A DNA stretch of 17,078 nt from Desulfuromonadaceae bacterium (GCA_024636225.1 JAGXHN010000017.1:1-17078); one strand, 5' to 3'; counted from the stretch's first letter, positions 1 to 9,616 are shown. A program made the numbers and translations. Notes: a model not told the origin generated them from the letters alone.

Positions 1-850
1 CGCGCGTGACATGAGTGTAGATCTGCGTTGTCGAGATGTCGGCATGGCCAAGCATCATCTGTACAGAACGCAAATCAGCACCATTATCGAGCAGGTGAGT
101 CGCAAATGAGTGCCGCAGGGTATGCGGAGTGATATTTTTATTAATCCCGGCCTGGCGCGCACGGCGCTTGATGATCTTCCAAAACCCCTGACGTGTCAAC
201 CCCAGACCGGAACGATTCAGAAAAACTTGCGGTGCAACGTTCCCTTTTTGCAGAAATGGCCGCGCCAGTTTCAGGTAATCACGCAGAGCCGAAACCGCCT
301 CTTCGCCAATCGGAACAATCCTCTGCTTGCTCCTTTTTCCAAAGGCGAGCAGATAACCGACATCGAGCTGCAGATCACTCAACTTGACGACGATCAGTTC
401 AGAAACCCGCAGACCGGTTGCATAGAGCACCTCAAACATCGCCCGATCACGATAATCGAGATTCTCGGTCCCTGAGGGTTCTTCGAGTAGACGTTCCACC
501 TCCTGAGTCGAAAGTGTATCCGGCAATTTTTTCAGACTTTTTGGCGCCTCGATCCGATCTGCCGGATTGCCGGAGGCAAACCCTTCCGAATGCAGAAATT
601 TATGAAACATTCGCAGGGCGACCAGAGCCCGGGCCCGACTCCGTGCAGAGAGTCCGGTCTGTTTGAGGCCGGTCAGAAAAGTGAGGATATCGACAGAGCC
701 GACCAGCGCCGGGTCGGCAATCTTCGCATTGGTTAAAAACTCGGCATAACGAGAAAGATCGCGACCATAAGCGTCGAGGGTGTTGCGCGAAAGGCCGCGT
801 TCGACAACCAGATGATTCAAAAATAGATCAAGAGTGGTATCGGTATCCAT
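1..850 (-). CDS. xerD: Site-specific tyrosine recombinase XerD (3' end cut off by contig start)
   Basis: Tyrosine recombinase that, with a XerC partner, resolves chromosome dimers at dif during division. The frame is open from ATG 850-848 to the window edge, giving 283 codons; the family is about 295-300 residues, so only a short C-terminal tail is missing. All catalytic residues are visible: Arg148 in ATGLRVSEL, the Lys region GKRSKQR, His243 and Arg246 in HTLRHSFATHLL, His269 in LGHADISTTQ, and nucleophile Tyr278 in QIYTHVTR. The SAM-like core-binding domain fills roughly residues 1-100. The start codon overlaps the glnD stop by one base (TGATG), with AGGGA about 12 bases upstream, so translation is probably coupled. 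XerC is the alternative; I prefer XerD because the catalytic residue numbering follows E. coli XerD almost exactly and because of the glnD neighbour. Confidence 0.93.
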   Translation of the reverse strand, partial: MDTDTTLDLFLNHLVVERGLSRNTLDAYGRDLSRYAEFLTNAKIADPALVGSVDILTFLTGLKQTGLSARSRARALVALRMFHKFLHSEGFASGNPADRIEAPKSLKKLPDTLSTQEVERLLEEPSGTENLDYRDRAMFEVLYATGLRVSELIVVKLSDLQLDVGYLLAFGKRSKQRIVPIGEEAVSALRDYLKLARPFLQKGNVAPQVFLNRSGLGLTRQGFWKIIKRRARQAGINKNITPHTLRHSFATHLLDNGADLRSVQMMLGHADISTTQIYTHVTR

Positions 851-3576
851 CACTGATTATTTTCCCTGCTGTTCTCATTCTCAATATCTCCCGCCAAAAC
901 TTTATGCAGTCGGATGCGGATCTCTTCAAGCTTGTTCTCTTCTCTGATCTTTTGGCTGAAAATATCCTGCACATAGAATGTATCCGCCACCTGATCGACC
1001 TTGGTTGAGATCATAGCGACACCGATATAGAGCCCCATATCGGCCAACGTCCGTGTAACCTTGTACAGAAGACCGACTTCATCAGAGGTGTAGAGGTCGA
1101 TGACCGTATACTGATCAGAAATCTCATTATCAATCTCCACCCGGTCGGCAAAACGCGGCTTGGGCTTTTCGAAAAGCAGCGAGGACTGTTTTCGATTTGC
1201 AACCATTTTTGCGACCGACTTGCGACCTTCTATCGCGGCGTTGAGATCCCTTTCGACCTTCTCCCACTTTTTCGGGTTTTCGAGTCGGCTGCCGGTCTGT
1301 CCGCGCACTTCAAGAATATCGAGAGCTTCACCGTTGCTGCGCGTATAGATATGGGCACCGAGGATGTTGATGCCGTTGGCGGACATGACCCCGGCGATCG
1401 TTGAAAACAATCCGGGAACATCGACGGTCGAAAGGACAACTTGAGTAAAATCGTTTTCCGCATCATGGTCAACCTGCAACGCCAGAGTCTCTCCCTTGCG
1501 ACCAAGAGCGAGGCGAATATGCTGAGCTATCTCCGCCGAGTTGTGCGAAAGCAGATAACGGTTATTCATCGACTTCAAGGTCGATTTAACCTTACGCTCG
1601 CCAAACTCTTCGGAGAGGAGGACGACGACGTTCCGTTTACGTTCGCGCACCCGATCTGAACGAGCATCGTAGCGGAAATTCCCCCGCTCAAGAACATTAT
1701 AGGTTTTGACATAGAGATCCTGAAGCAAAAAGCCCTTCCATTCGGTCCAGACATCAGGACCGACCGCTTTAATATCTGCAAAAGTCAGAAGGTAGAGCAT
1801 CTTCAGCGTTTCGGTCATCTCCATGGTGCGGGCAAACTGATCGATCAGCTTATCGTCATTGAGATCACGGCGCTGTGAAATATGCGCCATATCGAGATGA
1901 TGACGAACCAGAAAGGCGAGCCGGTTGCTATCTTCCCGATTCAGTCCAAACCGCCGGGAGATGGTCGGGATCATATCGGCCCCTTTATCAGCGTGATTTT
2001 TCCCCTCCCCTTTTCCGATATCATGCAGCAGTACTGCCAACATCAACAGTTCCCGCTTGCCGATATCACCGGCCAGACGGGTCAGAAGCGGTTTCTTTTC
2101 GGTATAAACCCCATCCCAGAGTTTAGCAATCTCCTGCAGGGCCAGAATCGAATGAATATCGACGGTAAAGATATGATAAGCGTCGTGCTGCACCTTGCAG
2201 TAGATACGACGAAACTCCGGGATGAAATAGTTCAGAAACTGCAGATGATGCATATCGTGCAGGACATCGGCTTTAGGCCTGAGGGTCCGGAGTATCTCCA
2301 GAAATCCTCCCGACATGATTTTGTCACGTCGGACCTTATCGTTAATCCTGTGCAGATTGGCGCGAATCAGCCCCTTGAGTTCGATACTGATTTCAATTTG
2401 GTGCCGGTGCGCAAGCAAAAAGGCGTTCATCATCTGTTCCGGTTCGGTTTCAAACAAAGATGAACGACTCAAGCGCAGTTCACTGCGCAGTGTGTAAAAA
2501 TGTGATTCGAGTTGCCGGCGGCCGAGTCGACCGATCAACCCCGTCCTGACATCCTGAGTTTGCGTCGCCCGATTAATCAGATTTGAAGCGAGATGCTCAA
2601 TCTGCGTCGCCTGAAAATAATAATCCTGCATAAACTGCTCAACAGCCGGAGCTTTGCGGGTATCGCGATAGCCGAGAAAGTGAGCAATTTTTTCCTGATG
2701 ATCAAAATTGAGCTGCTCATTCTTGCGGGGTGATAAAAAATGCAGTTCATTACGCAGCCGCCAGAGGTGCTCAAGGGCACTTTTATACGCAGCGGCTTCC
2801 TGCTCACTGATGACCCCCTTAATAACCAGCTCTTTGAGACTTTTTGCTTTGAATTTAACCCGGGCGATCCAGAGCGCCGCATGCAGATCGCGCAACCCCC
2901 CTTCCCCCTCCTTGATGTTTGGCTCAAGCAGATAGACCGTCGATTCATACTTGCTCCGGCGGATATTGCGCTCTTCGAGCTTTTCATCAATAAATTTCTG
3001 ACTGTTTTTACCAAGGAGATCGGGGAGAATGTTTTTTTCGTAGTCGTTAAAAAGAGTCTTGTCACCGGTCAGAAACCGTGAATCGAGCAGCGAGGTCCGT
3101 ACGGTCACATCGGTCGCCGCAACCTCCAGGCAGTCAATTTTTGTCCGCAGACTGTGCCCGACATCGAGGCCCAGATCCCAGAGCAGATAAAGGAGCCGCT
3201 CGGAAACAGTTTTAACTTCGGTCGCCGCACGACCACTGGTCAGAAACATAATATCGATATCAGAGCGGGGATTCAACTCGGCCCGCCCATATCCACCGGT
3301 TGCAACCAGAGCGATATGAGCGATAATCTCAGGAGAAAAATCGGCCGAAACAGCCCGGAACAGAGTCACGATCATCTGATCAATCAACACCGTGTAGTCC
3401 CGGACAATCTCCCTTCCTGAAGCACCGTTGCGGTGCCGCTGCAGCAGATCAGCCCGACTCGCATCGAGCAGAGAACGACCCGCAGCGCAGAGCGCCGGGC
3501 GGCGTTCTGCAAAAGACAAATCCGCTGCGAACAGATTGTCCGGAAAATTAATTGAGATATCCGGGGAGATTTCCAT
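850..3576 (-). CDS. glnD: [Protein-PII] uridylyltransferase / uridylyl-removing enzyme GlnD
   Basis: Bifunctional cytoplasmic nitrogen sensor that adds UMP to PII proteins when glutamine is low and removes it when glutamine is high. At 908 residues it is full length for the family. Domain order: nucleotidyltransferase with GGYGRAEL (94-101) and the metal-binding aspartates in SDIDIMFL (Asp106, Asp108); a linker/helical region with LEPNIKEGEGGLRDL (217-231); an HD hydrolase domain with HIFTVDIHS (468-476) and LLHDIGKGEGK (516-526); and two C-terminal ACT domains at about 712-790 and 823-900, which in this family bind glutamine. ATG start at 3576 lies one base after the amidase stop (TAATATG) with no clear ribosome binding site, so it probably depends on coupling to the upstream gene. 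The stop overlaps the xerD start. Confidence 0.97.
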   Translation of the reverse strand: MEISPDISINFPDNLFAADLSFAERRPALCAAGRSLLDASRADLLQRHRNGASGREIVRDYTVLIDQMIVTLFRAVSADFSPEIIAHIALVATGGYGRAELNPRSDIDIMFLTSGRAATEVKTVSERLLYLLWDLGLDVGHSLRTKIDCLEVAATDVTVRTSLLDSRFLTGDKTLFNDYEKNILPDLLGKNSQKFIDEKLEERNIRRSKYESTVYLLEPNIKEGEGGLRDLHAALWIARVKFKAKSLKELVIKGVISEQEAAAYKSALEHLWRLRNELHFLSPRKNEQLNFDHQEKIAHFLGYRDTRKAPAVEQFMQDYYFQATQIEHLASNLINRATQTQDVRTGLIGRLGRRQLESHFYTLRSELRLSRSSLFETEPEQMMNAFLLAHRHQIEISIELKGLIRANLHRINDKVRRDKIMSGGFLEILRTLRPKADVLHDMHHLQFLNYFIPEFRRIYCKVQHDAYHIFTVDIHSILALQEIAKLWDGVYTEKKPLLTRLAGDIGKRELLMLAVLLHDIGKGEGKNHADKGADMIPTISRRFGLNREDSNRLAFLVRHHLDMAHISQRRDLNDDKLIDQFARTMEMTETLKMLYLLTFADIKAVGPDVWTEWKGFLLQDLYVKTYNVLERGNFRYDARSDRVRERKRNVVVLLSEEFGERKVKSTLKSMNNRYLLSHNSAEIAQHIRLALGRKGETLALQVDHDAENDFTQVVLSTVDVPGLFSTIAGVMSANGINILGAHIYTRSNGEALDILEVRGQTGSRLENPKKWEKVERDLNAAIEGRKSVAKMVANRKQSSLLFEKPKPRFADRVEIDNEISDQYTVIDLYTSDEVGLLYKVTRTLADMGLYIGVAMISTKVDQVADTFYVQDIFSQKIREENKLEEIRIRLHKVLAGDIENENSRENNQ

Positions 3577-3577
3577 A

Positions 3578-5308
3578 TTACTGCGCTGCCAACAGGTTCA
3601 AGGCAGTTGCATAGTTGCGGACCGCCGAGACGATAGCGTCAGCCGTCTGCTCCTGGTATTTCCTGTTTGTAAGACGTTTCTCCCCTTCATGATGACTGAT
3701 AAACGCCGTCTCAACCAGCACCGACGGCATGGTCGCACCGAGCAAAACATAGAAGGGGCCCTGCTTGACTCCGAGATCTTTAACCCTGTAATCCTTATAG
3801 AGATAACTGACCAGAGAATTCTGGATTTCAGCCGCCAGACGGCTCGATTCATTTATTTTTGAATTCGCCAGCAGATCGAGCAGAATCATCTCCAGATCGC
3901 CAACCTGCTTGAGAGAGGTTTTGTTCTCCCGGGCGACGACTTCGACCGCCTGGGCATTCTTGGAAAAATTGAGATAATAGGTTTCAATCCCCCGGACATT
4001 TCGATTGTTGCTGGCATTGGCATGAATCGAAATAAACAGATCCGCCTTCACCTTGTTGGCAATCGCTGTGCGCTCCTCAAGCTGCAGATAGGTATCCCCG
4101 GTGCGGGTCAGAATCACTTCACAACCGAGATTTTTTTCCAGACTTTTTGCCAGGATTTTTGCCTGCGCAAGAACCACGTCTTTCTCCTTGATCCCCCGGG
4201 GACCGATTGCCCCCGGATCCCTGCCACCGTGGCCGGCATCAACAACAATCCGCCGCAACTTGCCACCGATCCGCGATTCAGGGATATGCACCTTAAGCGG
4301 CGTCTCTTTCGGAGGCGGGGCCAGAAGATCGGCAATCGAATCCTCGACAGAGTCTGTTATCGATCCCGGCTCTGTTTGCAGCGATATTGAGGCCACCATC
4401 GTATCGGCCGCCTCTTCACCGTACACATCGATGACGATCCGAAACGGCTCCTCGTATGGGACGATTTTATAATCTCTGAAACTTTCGATATCGAGGACGA
4501 CGCGGGTTGTATTCGGATCAGGCTGGCCGGCACGAATTCGCTTCAACAGGCCATCGTTAACCGACTGCTCCCGGGTCAGCGTGCTCCCCGGCGCCGTCTG
4601 TTCGAGATCGACATAGATGCGTGGCACCCGGCCTGAATCGAGATCCCCTTTTAAAAAATTCGAAGTAAATTTAACCGCTTGACCAATATCGAGCACAATC
4701 CGGGTGTAGCCCGGATTTGACCAGAATTTAATTGAGCGCAACTGCTTGCTGTCTGAACTCTCGGCCCTGACCGGCGCTGGTGTTGGCGATGGCGAAGGCC
4801 TGACCTGAGGGGTATAGCGGGCCAGCTCTTTCACTTTACTCCTGGCACGCTGCTGCATATCGCCACGCGGGTAGTCAGTGACAATCTGCTGATAACGCCG
4901 GTAAGCCGGAATCGGTTCATCCAGAATCGTTTCGTGAATCTTGGCCGACATATCGAGAGCATCGTCCGCCAGACTGCTGTCTGGAAACAGTTGCACAAGT
5001 CGATCGAGATAGCCGACAGCCGCGCGGGCATCCTCTTTCAAACCTGAGATTGTATAGAGTTCCATTGAGGTTTTACCGGCCATATAGAGAGCATCTGCCG
5101 CTTTTGCCCCTTCGGGATTCTTTTTATGAACATTATCGAACAGCACAACCGTCTTTTGCCAGTTGTGTCGATAGAGTTTTTTCGTCTGTGAATCCTGCAA
5201 GGCATAGTAGCTCGCGCGCGCTCGATCATAATCGGCGCGGGAACTGTCTCCCCAGGCCGCAAGCGGCAGCAGTAACAGAATCAGGATGGCGATAATTTTA
5301 CGAATCAT
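3578..5308 (-). CDS. amiC: N-acetylmuramoyl-L-alanine amidase (AmiC type) with TPR-like N-terminus, AMIN and Amidase_3 domains
   Basis: Zinc amidase that cuts the bond between N-acetylmuramic acid and the peptide stem of peptidoglycan, usually for septum splitting. Residues 1-20 form a signal peptide (basic start, run of Ile/Leu, then AAWG), so it should act in the periplasm. Residues 25-165 look like helical tetratricopeptide-type repeats ([36 protein letters not shown]). A Pro/Ser linker (170-181) leads to an AMIN domain at about 189-295, which in the family targets the protein to the septum or envelope. The Amidase_3 domain is at about 352-565, with zinc ligands His360 (DAGHGG), Glu375 (RGIKEKD) and His429 (SIHAN) and catalytic Glu533 (VLVETAF). 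At 576 residues it is longer than E. coli AmiC because of the repeat region. The start overlaps the mutS stop (ATGA), with GAAGAG 9 bases upstream. Confidence 0.93.
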   Translation of the reverse strand: MIRKIIAILILLLLPLAAWGDSSRADYDRARASYYALQDSQTKKLYRHNWQKTVVLFDNVHKKNPEGAKAADALYMAGKTSMELYTISGLKEDARAAVGYLDRLVQLFPDSSLADDALDMSAKIHETILDEPIPAYRRYQQIVTDYPRGDMQQRARSKVKELARYTPQVRPSPSPTPAPVRAESSDSKQLRSIKFWSNPGYTRIVLDIGQAVKFTSNFLKGDLDSGRVPRIYVDLEQTAPGSTLTREQSVNDGLLKRIRAGQPDPNTTRVVLDIESFRDYKIVPYEEPFRIVIDVYGEEAADTMVASISLQTEPGSITDSVEDSIADLLAPPPKETPLKVHIPESRIGGKLRRIVVDAGHGGRDPGAIGPRGIKEKDVVLAQAKILAKSLEKNLGCEVILTRTGDTYLQLEERTAIANKVKADLFISIHANASNNRNVRGIETYYLNFSKNAQAVEVVARENKTSLKQVGDLEMILLDLLANSKINESSRLAAEIQNSLVSYLYKDYRVKDLGVKQGPFYVLLGATMPSVLVETAFISHHEGEKRLTNRKYQEQTADAIVSAVRNYATALNLLAAQ

Positions 5309-7920
5309 CTGTTCAATCTCTTCAACTCATCAATCAGGTTCAACGCTTCCAACGGTGTCAAAACAGAGACATCGATCTCATCAAGGCGCTCATTAACGGC
5401 GCGCCCCCGTTCCGCAAAAAGCGACAGCTGCGGCAACGGCTCCGTCAACTTCCCCTTTCTGCGTGCCAGACGTGGCGCCCCTTGCGCTTCATACTCACCC
5501 GACTCGAGGTTACGCAATATCTCGCGCGCCCGATCGATAACCGGCTGTGGCAATCCGGCTAATCGTCCGACCTGAATGCCGTATGAGTGACTCGCCCCTC
5601 CTTTGACGATCTTGCGTAAGAAAATAATCTGATCACTCCACTCCTTGACCGCTACATTGTAATTCTGGACGCGCTTGTGGGTCACCGCCAGATCGGTCAA
5701 TTCGTGATAATGAGTCGCGAAAAGTGTCCGGGCCGCGATCTTCTCATTCTCATGCAAAAATTCCGCCACCGCCCAGGCAATACTGACCCCGTCAAAGGTC
5801 GAGGTGCCCCGCCCGATTTCATCGAGAATAATCAAGCTGCGCGGCGTCGCGTGATTGAGGATATTGGCGGTTTCAATCATTTCGACCATAAAGGTCGATT
5901 GTCCTCTCGCCAGATTATCACTGGCACCGACCCGGGTAAAGATCCGATCGACCACCCCGATATGAGCGCTTGCGGCCGGGACCAAGGAGCCGATCTGTGC
6001 CATCAGAACAATCAGGGCAACCTGACGCATATAAGTCGATTTCCCGGCCATATTCGGGCCGGTGATAATCAGAATCTGGTTCTGCTCAAGGTCGAGTTCG
6101 ACATCATTCGGAACAAACCGTTCGTCAAGGCTCATCGCCTCAACCACCGGATGACGCCCCTCTCTAATTATTAAAACATCACTCGCATCGACCTTCGGGA
6201 CACTATAGCGGCGTTCGTGCGCCACATCCGCCAAACCGCAGAGCACATCGAGCTGCGCCAGCGCCGAAGCGGTCTGCTGCAGCCGTTCACTCTGGCGAGC
6301 CAGTTGCTGACGCACCGCCTGAAACAGTTCATACTCCAGATCTGCCATCCGGTCTTCGGCACCGAGAACCTTCTCTTCGTACTCTTTCAACTCCGGAGTT
6401 ATATAGCGTTCGGCATTCGCCAGAGTCTGTTTGCGGACAAAATCTTCGGGAACCCGATGCAGGTGACTTTTTGTAACTTCAATATAATACCCGAACACCT
6501 TATTGTAACGGACTTTCAGTGAAGAGATCCCGGTTCGGGCCCGTTGCTCGGTTTCGAGTCGGGCAATCCACCCTTTCCCTTCACGGCGGATCGTGCGCAG
6601 TTCATCCAGTCCGGGGTGATACCCTTCCCGGATCACCCCCCCCTCACGCAGAGAAAATGGGGGATCATCAACCAGCGCACGGGTTATCAGCTCAACCTCT
6701 TCCGGCAGCGTATCGATGTCGAACACCAACCCGGTGGCGAGTGGCGACTGTAATGAGCGTAAGAGGGTCAGCAGTTGCGGCAGCTGCTGCAGCGAAATTT
6801 TCAGGGCGACCAGATCCTTGCCGTTCGCGTTGGCCATGGCGATCTTGCCGTTGAGCCGTTCCAGATCGTAGACATTGTCGAGGAGCGCACGAAGATCTTC
6901 ACGCAGCAGCGGTTCTTCAACCAGCTCGGCTATCGCCTGCTGACGAAGTTGAATCCGCTCAATATCGACCAGCGGCTGATTGATCCACTGACGCAGTGTC
7001 CGTCCACCCATAGCCGTAACGGTTCGATCCAGAACCGAGAGGAGCGACCCTTTTTTGCTGCGATCGAACAACGTGACCGTCAGCTCGAGGTTCCGCCGGG
7101 TCGCATCATCCAGAACCATATAATCGCTGACATGATAAGTAATCGGCGGTTGCAGGTGTGGCACCACCCCTTTTTGTGCCTCAAGCAGATAGTGCAACGC
7201 CGCACCGGCCGCCCGGATCGCTGCGGGCAACCCTTTAAAACCAAAAGCGTCAACCCCGGCGCAGTTAAAAGTCGCCAGCAACTGTTCGGTCGCACTCTTT
7301 TCGTCACATGCCCAGGCCGGAATCCGGTTAATCACCCTATGGGTCAATACCTGCGCCAGCGCCGACAGAAGGGCCGCCCCTTCCTCCTCTTCAGGGAGCA
7401 ACACTTCAGTCGGATCGAGTGAAGCGATCTCACTGCGAACCGTCTCAATACTCTCCACCTGCGTCACACGAAATTCGCCGGTTGTAATATCGAGGCGAGC
7501 CAGACCGAAACAGTCATCGGCAGAGGAGACAACAGCGACCAGAAAATTATTTTCATTCGGTTGCAAAGTATCGGTATCGATAACCAGGCCGGGGGTAATC
7601 ACCCGCACCACATCCCGCTTGACCAACCCTTTGACCGTTTTGGGATCCTCCGTCTGCTCACAGATAGCAACGTTATGGCCGCTTGCCACCAGTTTGGCGA
7701 TATACGGCTGAGCGCTATGAAACGGGATTCCACAAAGGGGAATCTCGTCGTCAGCCCCCTTGTTACGTGAAGTCAGAGTGATATTGAGGATACGAGACGC
7801 CGTCACCGCATCGTCGAGAAACATTTCATAAAAATCACCGAGACGAAAAAACAAAATGGCATCGGGATACCGGGATTTAACCTCCAGGTATTGGCGCATC
7901 ATCGGTGTTACTTTAGTCAT
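5305..7920 (-). CDS. mutS: DNA mismatch repair protein MutS
   Basis: Mismatch-recognition ATPase that starts methyl-independent or MutL-dependent repair. With ATG at 7920 the protein has 871 residues, normal for MutS. The mismatch-reading Phe-X-Glu is present (GDFYEMF, Phe30 and Glu32). Connector, lever and clamp regions follow, then the C-terminal ATPase: Walker [10 protein letters not shown] (621-629), signature [12 protein letters not shown], Walker [15 protein letters not shown] and ATHYHEL. The frame extends to a TTG at 7980, but that start has no ribosome binding site, adds residues not typical of MutS, and lies inside a candidate promoter. ATG 7920 puts [11 protein letters not shown] at the usual position and has GAGG 11 bases upstream. 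It is the first gene of the leftward run. A run of eight G lies at 6636-6643 (codons GAG GGG GGG GTG) in the intact frame. Confidence 0.97.
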   Translation of the reverse strand: MTKVTPMMRQYLEVKSRYPDAILFFRLGDFYEMFLDDAVTASRILNITLTSRNKGADDEIPLCGIPFHSAQPYIAKLVASGHNVAICEQTEDPKTVKGLVKRDVVRVITPGLVIDTDTLQPNENNFLVAVVSSADDCFGLARLDITTGEFRVTQVESIETVRSEIASLDPTEVLLPEEEEGAALLSALAQVLTHRVINRIPAWACDEKSATEQLLATFNCAGVDAFGFKGLPAAIRAAGAALHYLLEAQKGVVPHLQPPITYHVSDYMVLDDATRRNLELTVTLFDRSKKGSLLSVLDRTVTAMGGRTLRQWINQPLVDIERIQLRQQAIAELVEEPLLREDLRALLDNVYDLERLNGKIAMANANGKDLVALKISLQQLPQLLTLLRSLQSPLATGLVFDIDTLPEEVELITRALVDDPPFSLREGGVIREGYHPGLDELRTIRREGKGWIARLETEQRARTGISSLKVRYNKVFGYYIEVTKSHLHRVPEDFVRKQTLANAERYITPELKEYEEKVLGAEDRMADLEYELFQAVRQQLARQSERLQQTASALAQLDVLCGLADVAHERRYSVPKVDASDVLIIREGRHPVVEAMSLDERFVPNDVELDLEQNQILIITGPNMAGKSTYMRQVALIVLMAQIGSLVPAASAHIGVVDRIFTRVGASDNLARGQSTFMVEMIETANILNHATPRSLIILDEIGRGTSTFDGVSIAWAVAEFLHENEKIAARTLFATHYHELTDLAVTHKRVQNYNVAVKEWSDQIIFLRKIVKGGASHSYGIQVGRLAGLPQPVIDRAREILRNLESGEYEAQGAPRLARRKGKLTEPLPQLSLFAERGRAVNERLDEIDVSVLTPLEALNLIDELKRLNR

Positions 7921-7951
7921 CGAATTAAAAACCTCGCAAAGCTTTTTGTCT

Positions 7952-7980
7952 ACAATAGATATAGCACCGTAACGCGACAA
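7952..7980 (-). promoter_or_regulatory. Candidate sigma70-type promoter for the mutS run
   Basis: Reading the minus strand, TTGTCG (7980-7975) is followed after exactly 17 bases by TATTGT (7957-7952). Each box matches 4 of 6 consensus bases. The expected start of transcription near 7945 leaves a leader of about 25 bases before the mutS ATG at 7920, which includes the GAGG site. This is seen by eye only. Confidence 0.4.
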
Positions 7981-8102
7981 CCAGAAAAGCCATCGGGTAA
8001 AAGCCGCGTTATGTTAACAAACCGGCGCGTCAAAGTAAACAGTGAGCCACAGCAATTTGCCGTTGTTCTGCAGACAACTACTGAGGCAGCAGCATATCGA
8101 TC

Positions 8103-8132
8103 TTGACGCTTGCTTTGCGCCGATGCTACATA
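8103..8132 (+). promoter_or_regulatory. Candidate promoter for the plus-strand operon
   Basis: TTGACG (8103-8108, 5 of 6) is followed after 18 bases by TACATA (8127-8132, a weak -10 box). Transcription would start near 8139. That leaves too little leader for a start at ATG 8144 but about 28 bases before ATG 8168, and so supports the shorter start of the first gene. The 120 or so bases on its left hold only the divergent mutS promoter and an 8-base palindrome TGTTAACA at 8012-8019. Confidence 0.35.
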
Positions 8133-8167
8133 GAGGGCCACAAATGACAAGAACAACGGGAGCAGCA

Positions 8168-8650
8168 ATGACAACTTTGAATATTCGCGATTTTGACGTC
8201 ACCGATTTAAGTGATGAGATCCGTGTCGACAGCCTCTGTCAAAAGATTTTAAAAAAGTTTCACCGCGATCTGCTGGAGGAACAAGATTGCGATCCGCTCG
8301 AAGCGGGGAGCCTGGCTCGCGGGGCCGACTATTTTTTGCGCGAGTTCATTATCGCTGACCGTCAGGATAATATCTTTGAAATCGACCCGAAAAGGGTGCA
8401 GCAGTTTGCCGGAAATTGGTATATTATCAAAAACATGGAGCCGAACATGGAAGAATTGACGGACCTGCTGTTCGGCATTGATGCGTTCTACAGCTGGTGT
8501 GTCAAAATCGGTCAGTACAACAAACTGGCACAGAAACAGATTCACGAATTTTGCCGGGGGGGCGACCACTACCGGGCGAGGATCGAACGCTTCTGGGAGA
8601 TCACTGACAATTACGCCGAATGGGACAGTGAAATCCCCTTAAGAGGGTGA
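8168..8650 (+). CDS. Hypothetical protein, 160 residues
   Basis: I do not recognise this family. The protein is acidic, probably mostly helical, with no signal peptide or membrane segment, so it is likely cytoplasmic. The central block is rich in aromatics (YFLREFII, QQFAGNWYIIKNMEPN, GIDAFYSWC) and looks like a conserved fold rather than random coding. Cysteines are scattered and do not form a cluster motif. ATG 8168 has GGAG five bases upstream. An in-frame ATG at 8144 also has GAGG in front but sits too close to the candidate promoter, and the frame is open back to 8042, so the start is uncertain. Its stop is 20 bases before the transporter start, which suggests cotranscription with the cation transporter and the alarmone-synthetase-like gene. 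Confidence 0.75.
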   Translation: MTTLNIRDFDVTDLSDEIRVDSLCQKILKKFHRDLLEEQDCDPLEAGSLARGADYFLREFIIADRQDNIFEIDPKRVQQFAGNWYIIKNMEPNMEELTDLLFGIDAFYSWCVKIGQYNKLAQKQIHEFCRGGDHYRARIERFWEITDNYAEWDSEIPLRG

Positions 8651-8670
8651 TCTTTATTTCAGGGGATACC

Positions 8671-9594
8671 GTGCAAACAAACTCCAGAAAAAAAATCCGC
8701 GCCGCCCGAATCTCGGTCATCGTTGCCAGCTCCCTTGCAATAATGAAGCTGGCGACCGGCCTGATCACCGGCTCGATGGCCGTTTTAGCCTCAGCCGTCG
8801 ACTCCCTGCTCGATATCCTGATGTCGAGCGTCAATTTCGTCGCCATCCGCAAAGCCGAAGAGCCAGCTGACCAGGGACACCCTTTCGGTCATGGCAAGTA
8901 TGAAACCGTCGCCACCCTGATTCAGGCTTTTGTCATCACAATTTCCGGCAGCTGGATTATTTTCGAATCGACCCGTCGCCTGATTCAGGGAATTGAGCTG
9001 AAGAGAATTGAGGGGGGGGTCGGAGTTTTACTGATCAGCCTCTTTGTCTCCATCGGGATCAGCCGTTATCTCAAACGGATAGCCAAAGAGACGGACTCTT
9101 CAGCACTGGAAGCCGACTCCCTGCATTTTTCCATGGATGTCTATACCAACCTGGCGCTGGCGACCGGTTTGATTGTCGTCCATTTCACAGCTCTCCCCTG
9201 GATCGATCCAGCGCTCTCGATCGCCGTCGGCATCTACATTCTGACCGAAGCGTTTCGCCTGGTTCGTCACGGAATGCGGGATGTCCTCGACGCAGAGCTG
9301 CCGGTCGGAGTGCGCGACAGTGTCACCTCTTTAATCGAGGCACATCGCGAACACCTGATCGACTATCGCAACCTGCGGACCAGACGGGCCGGATCCCAGA
9401 AATTCATGGATCTGGAGATGGTCGTCTGTCGCCATCTTTCCGTTGAAGAAGCGCACAACATTGCAGATTTACTTGAAGAGAAGATCAAGAAAAGCATCAA
9501 CGGTGCTGACATCACCATTCATATCGAACCATGCCTCAAAGAAGATTGTCCCGGAATGACCGCCTGCACATCTGAAAAGACCCGACTCGCATAA
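8671..9594 (+). CDS. Cation diffusion facilitator family transporter (YiiP/FieF-like)
   Basis: Inner-membrane antiporter that exports divalent metal (zinc, cadmium or ferrous iron in the YiiP branch) against protons. With GTG at 8671 it has 307 residues and six predicted membrane helices at about 14-34, 36-59, 79-101, 116-134, 152-172 and 176-196, then a cytoplasmic dimer domain. The transport site is intact: Asp44 and Asp48 in helix 2 (SAVDSLLDI), His152 and Asp156 in helix 5 (LHFSMDVY). This DDHD set fits zinc/iron-type carriers. PADQGHPFGHGKYE carries the Asp67/His70/His74 positions of site B. The site C ligands of the cytoplasmic domain look only partly kept by eye, and the tail has three cysteines (CLKEDCPGMTAC). 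The longer GTG start at 8647 has its GAGG directly abutting, whereas 8671 has AGGGG five bases upstream. A run of eight G sits at 9012-9019. Confidence 0.93.
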   Translation: MQTNSRKKIRAARISVIVASSLAIMKLATGLITGSMAVLASAVDSLLDILMSSVNFVAIRKAEEPADQGHPFGHGKYETVATLIQAFVITISGSWIIFESTRRLIQGIELKRIEGGVGVLLISLFVSIGISRYLKRIAKETDSSALEADSLHFSMDVYTNLALATGLIVVHFTALPWIDPALSIAVGIYILTEAFRLVRHGMRDVLDAELPVGVRDSVTSLIEAHREHLIDYRNLRTRRAGSQKFMDLEMVVCRHLSVEEAHNIADLLEEKIKKSINGADITIHIEPCLKEDCPGMTACTSEKTRLA

Positions 9595-9616
9595 CGAGGT
9601 AAAATCACCGGGATAT

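Noticed and set aside
110..666. Plus-strand open frames at the left end
   Set aside because: The minus strand encodes XerD with every catalytic residue in place over this whole stretch, so these are shadows.
1..850. Tyrosine recombinase as a sign of an integron, phage or other mobile element
   Set aside because: It is a housekeeping XerD by catalytic spacing and sits coupled to glnD; no att sites, cassettes or phage genes are near.
1882..2463. 193-codon open frame on the plus strand inside glnD
   Set aside because: It is antisense to a clear, full-length glnD, has no recognisable domain, and fits the shadow frames expected opposite a gene of this codon use.
6775..7422. 215-codon open frame on the plus strand inside mutS
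   Set aside because: It is antisense to conserved mutS sequence, with no motif and no promoter or ribosome binding site that I could support.
8042..8143. N-terminal extension of the hypothetical protein
   Set aside because: It would start upstream of the candidate promoter and lacks a good ribosome binding site; ATG 8168 is better placed.
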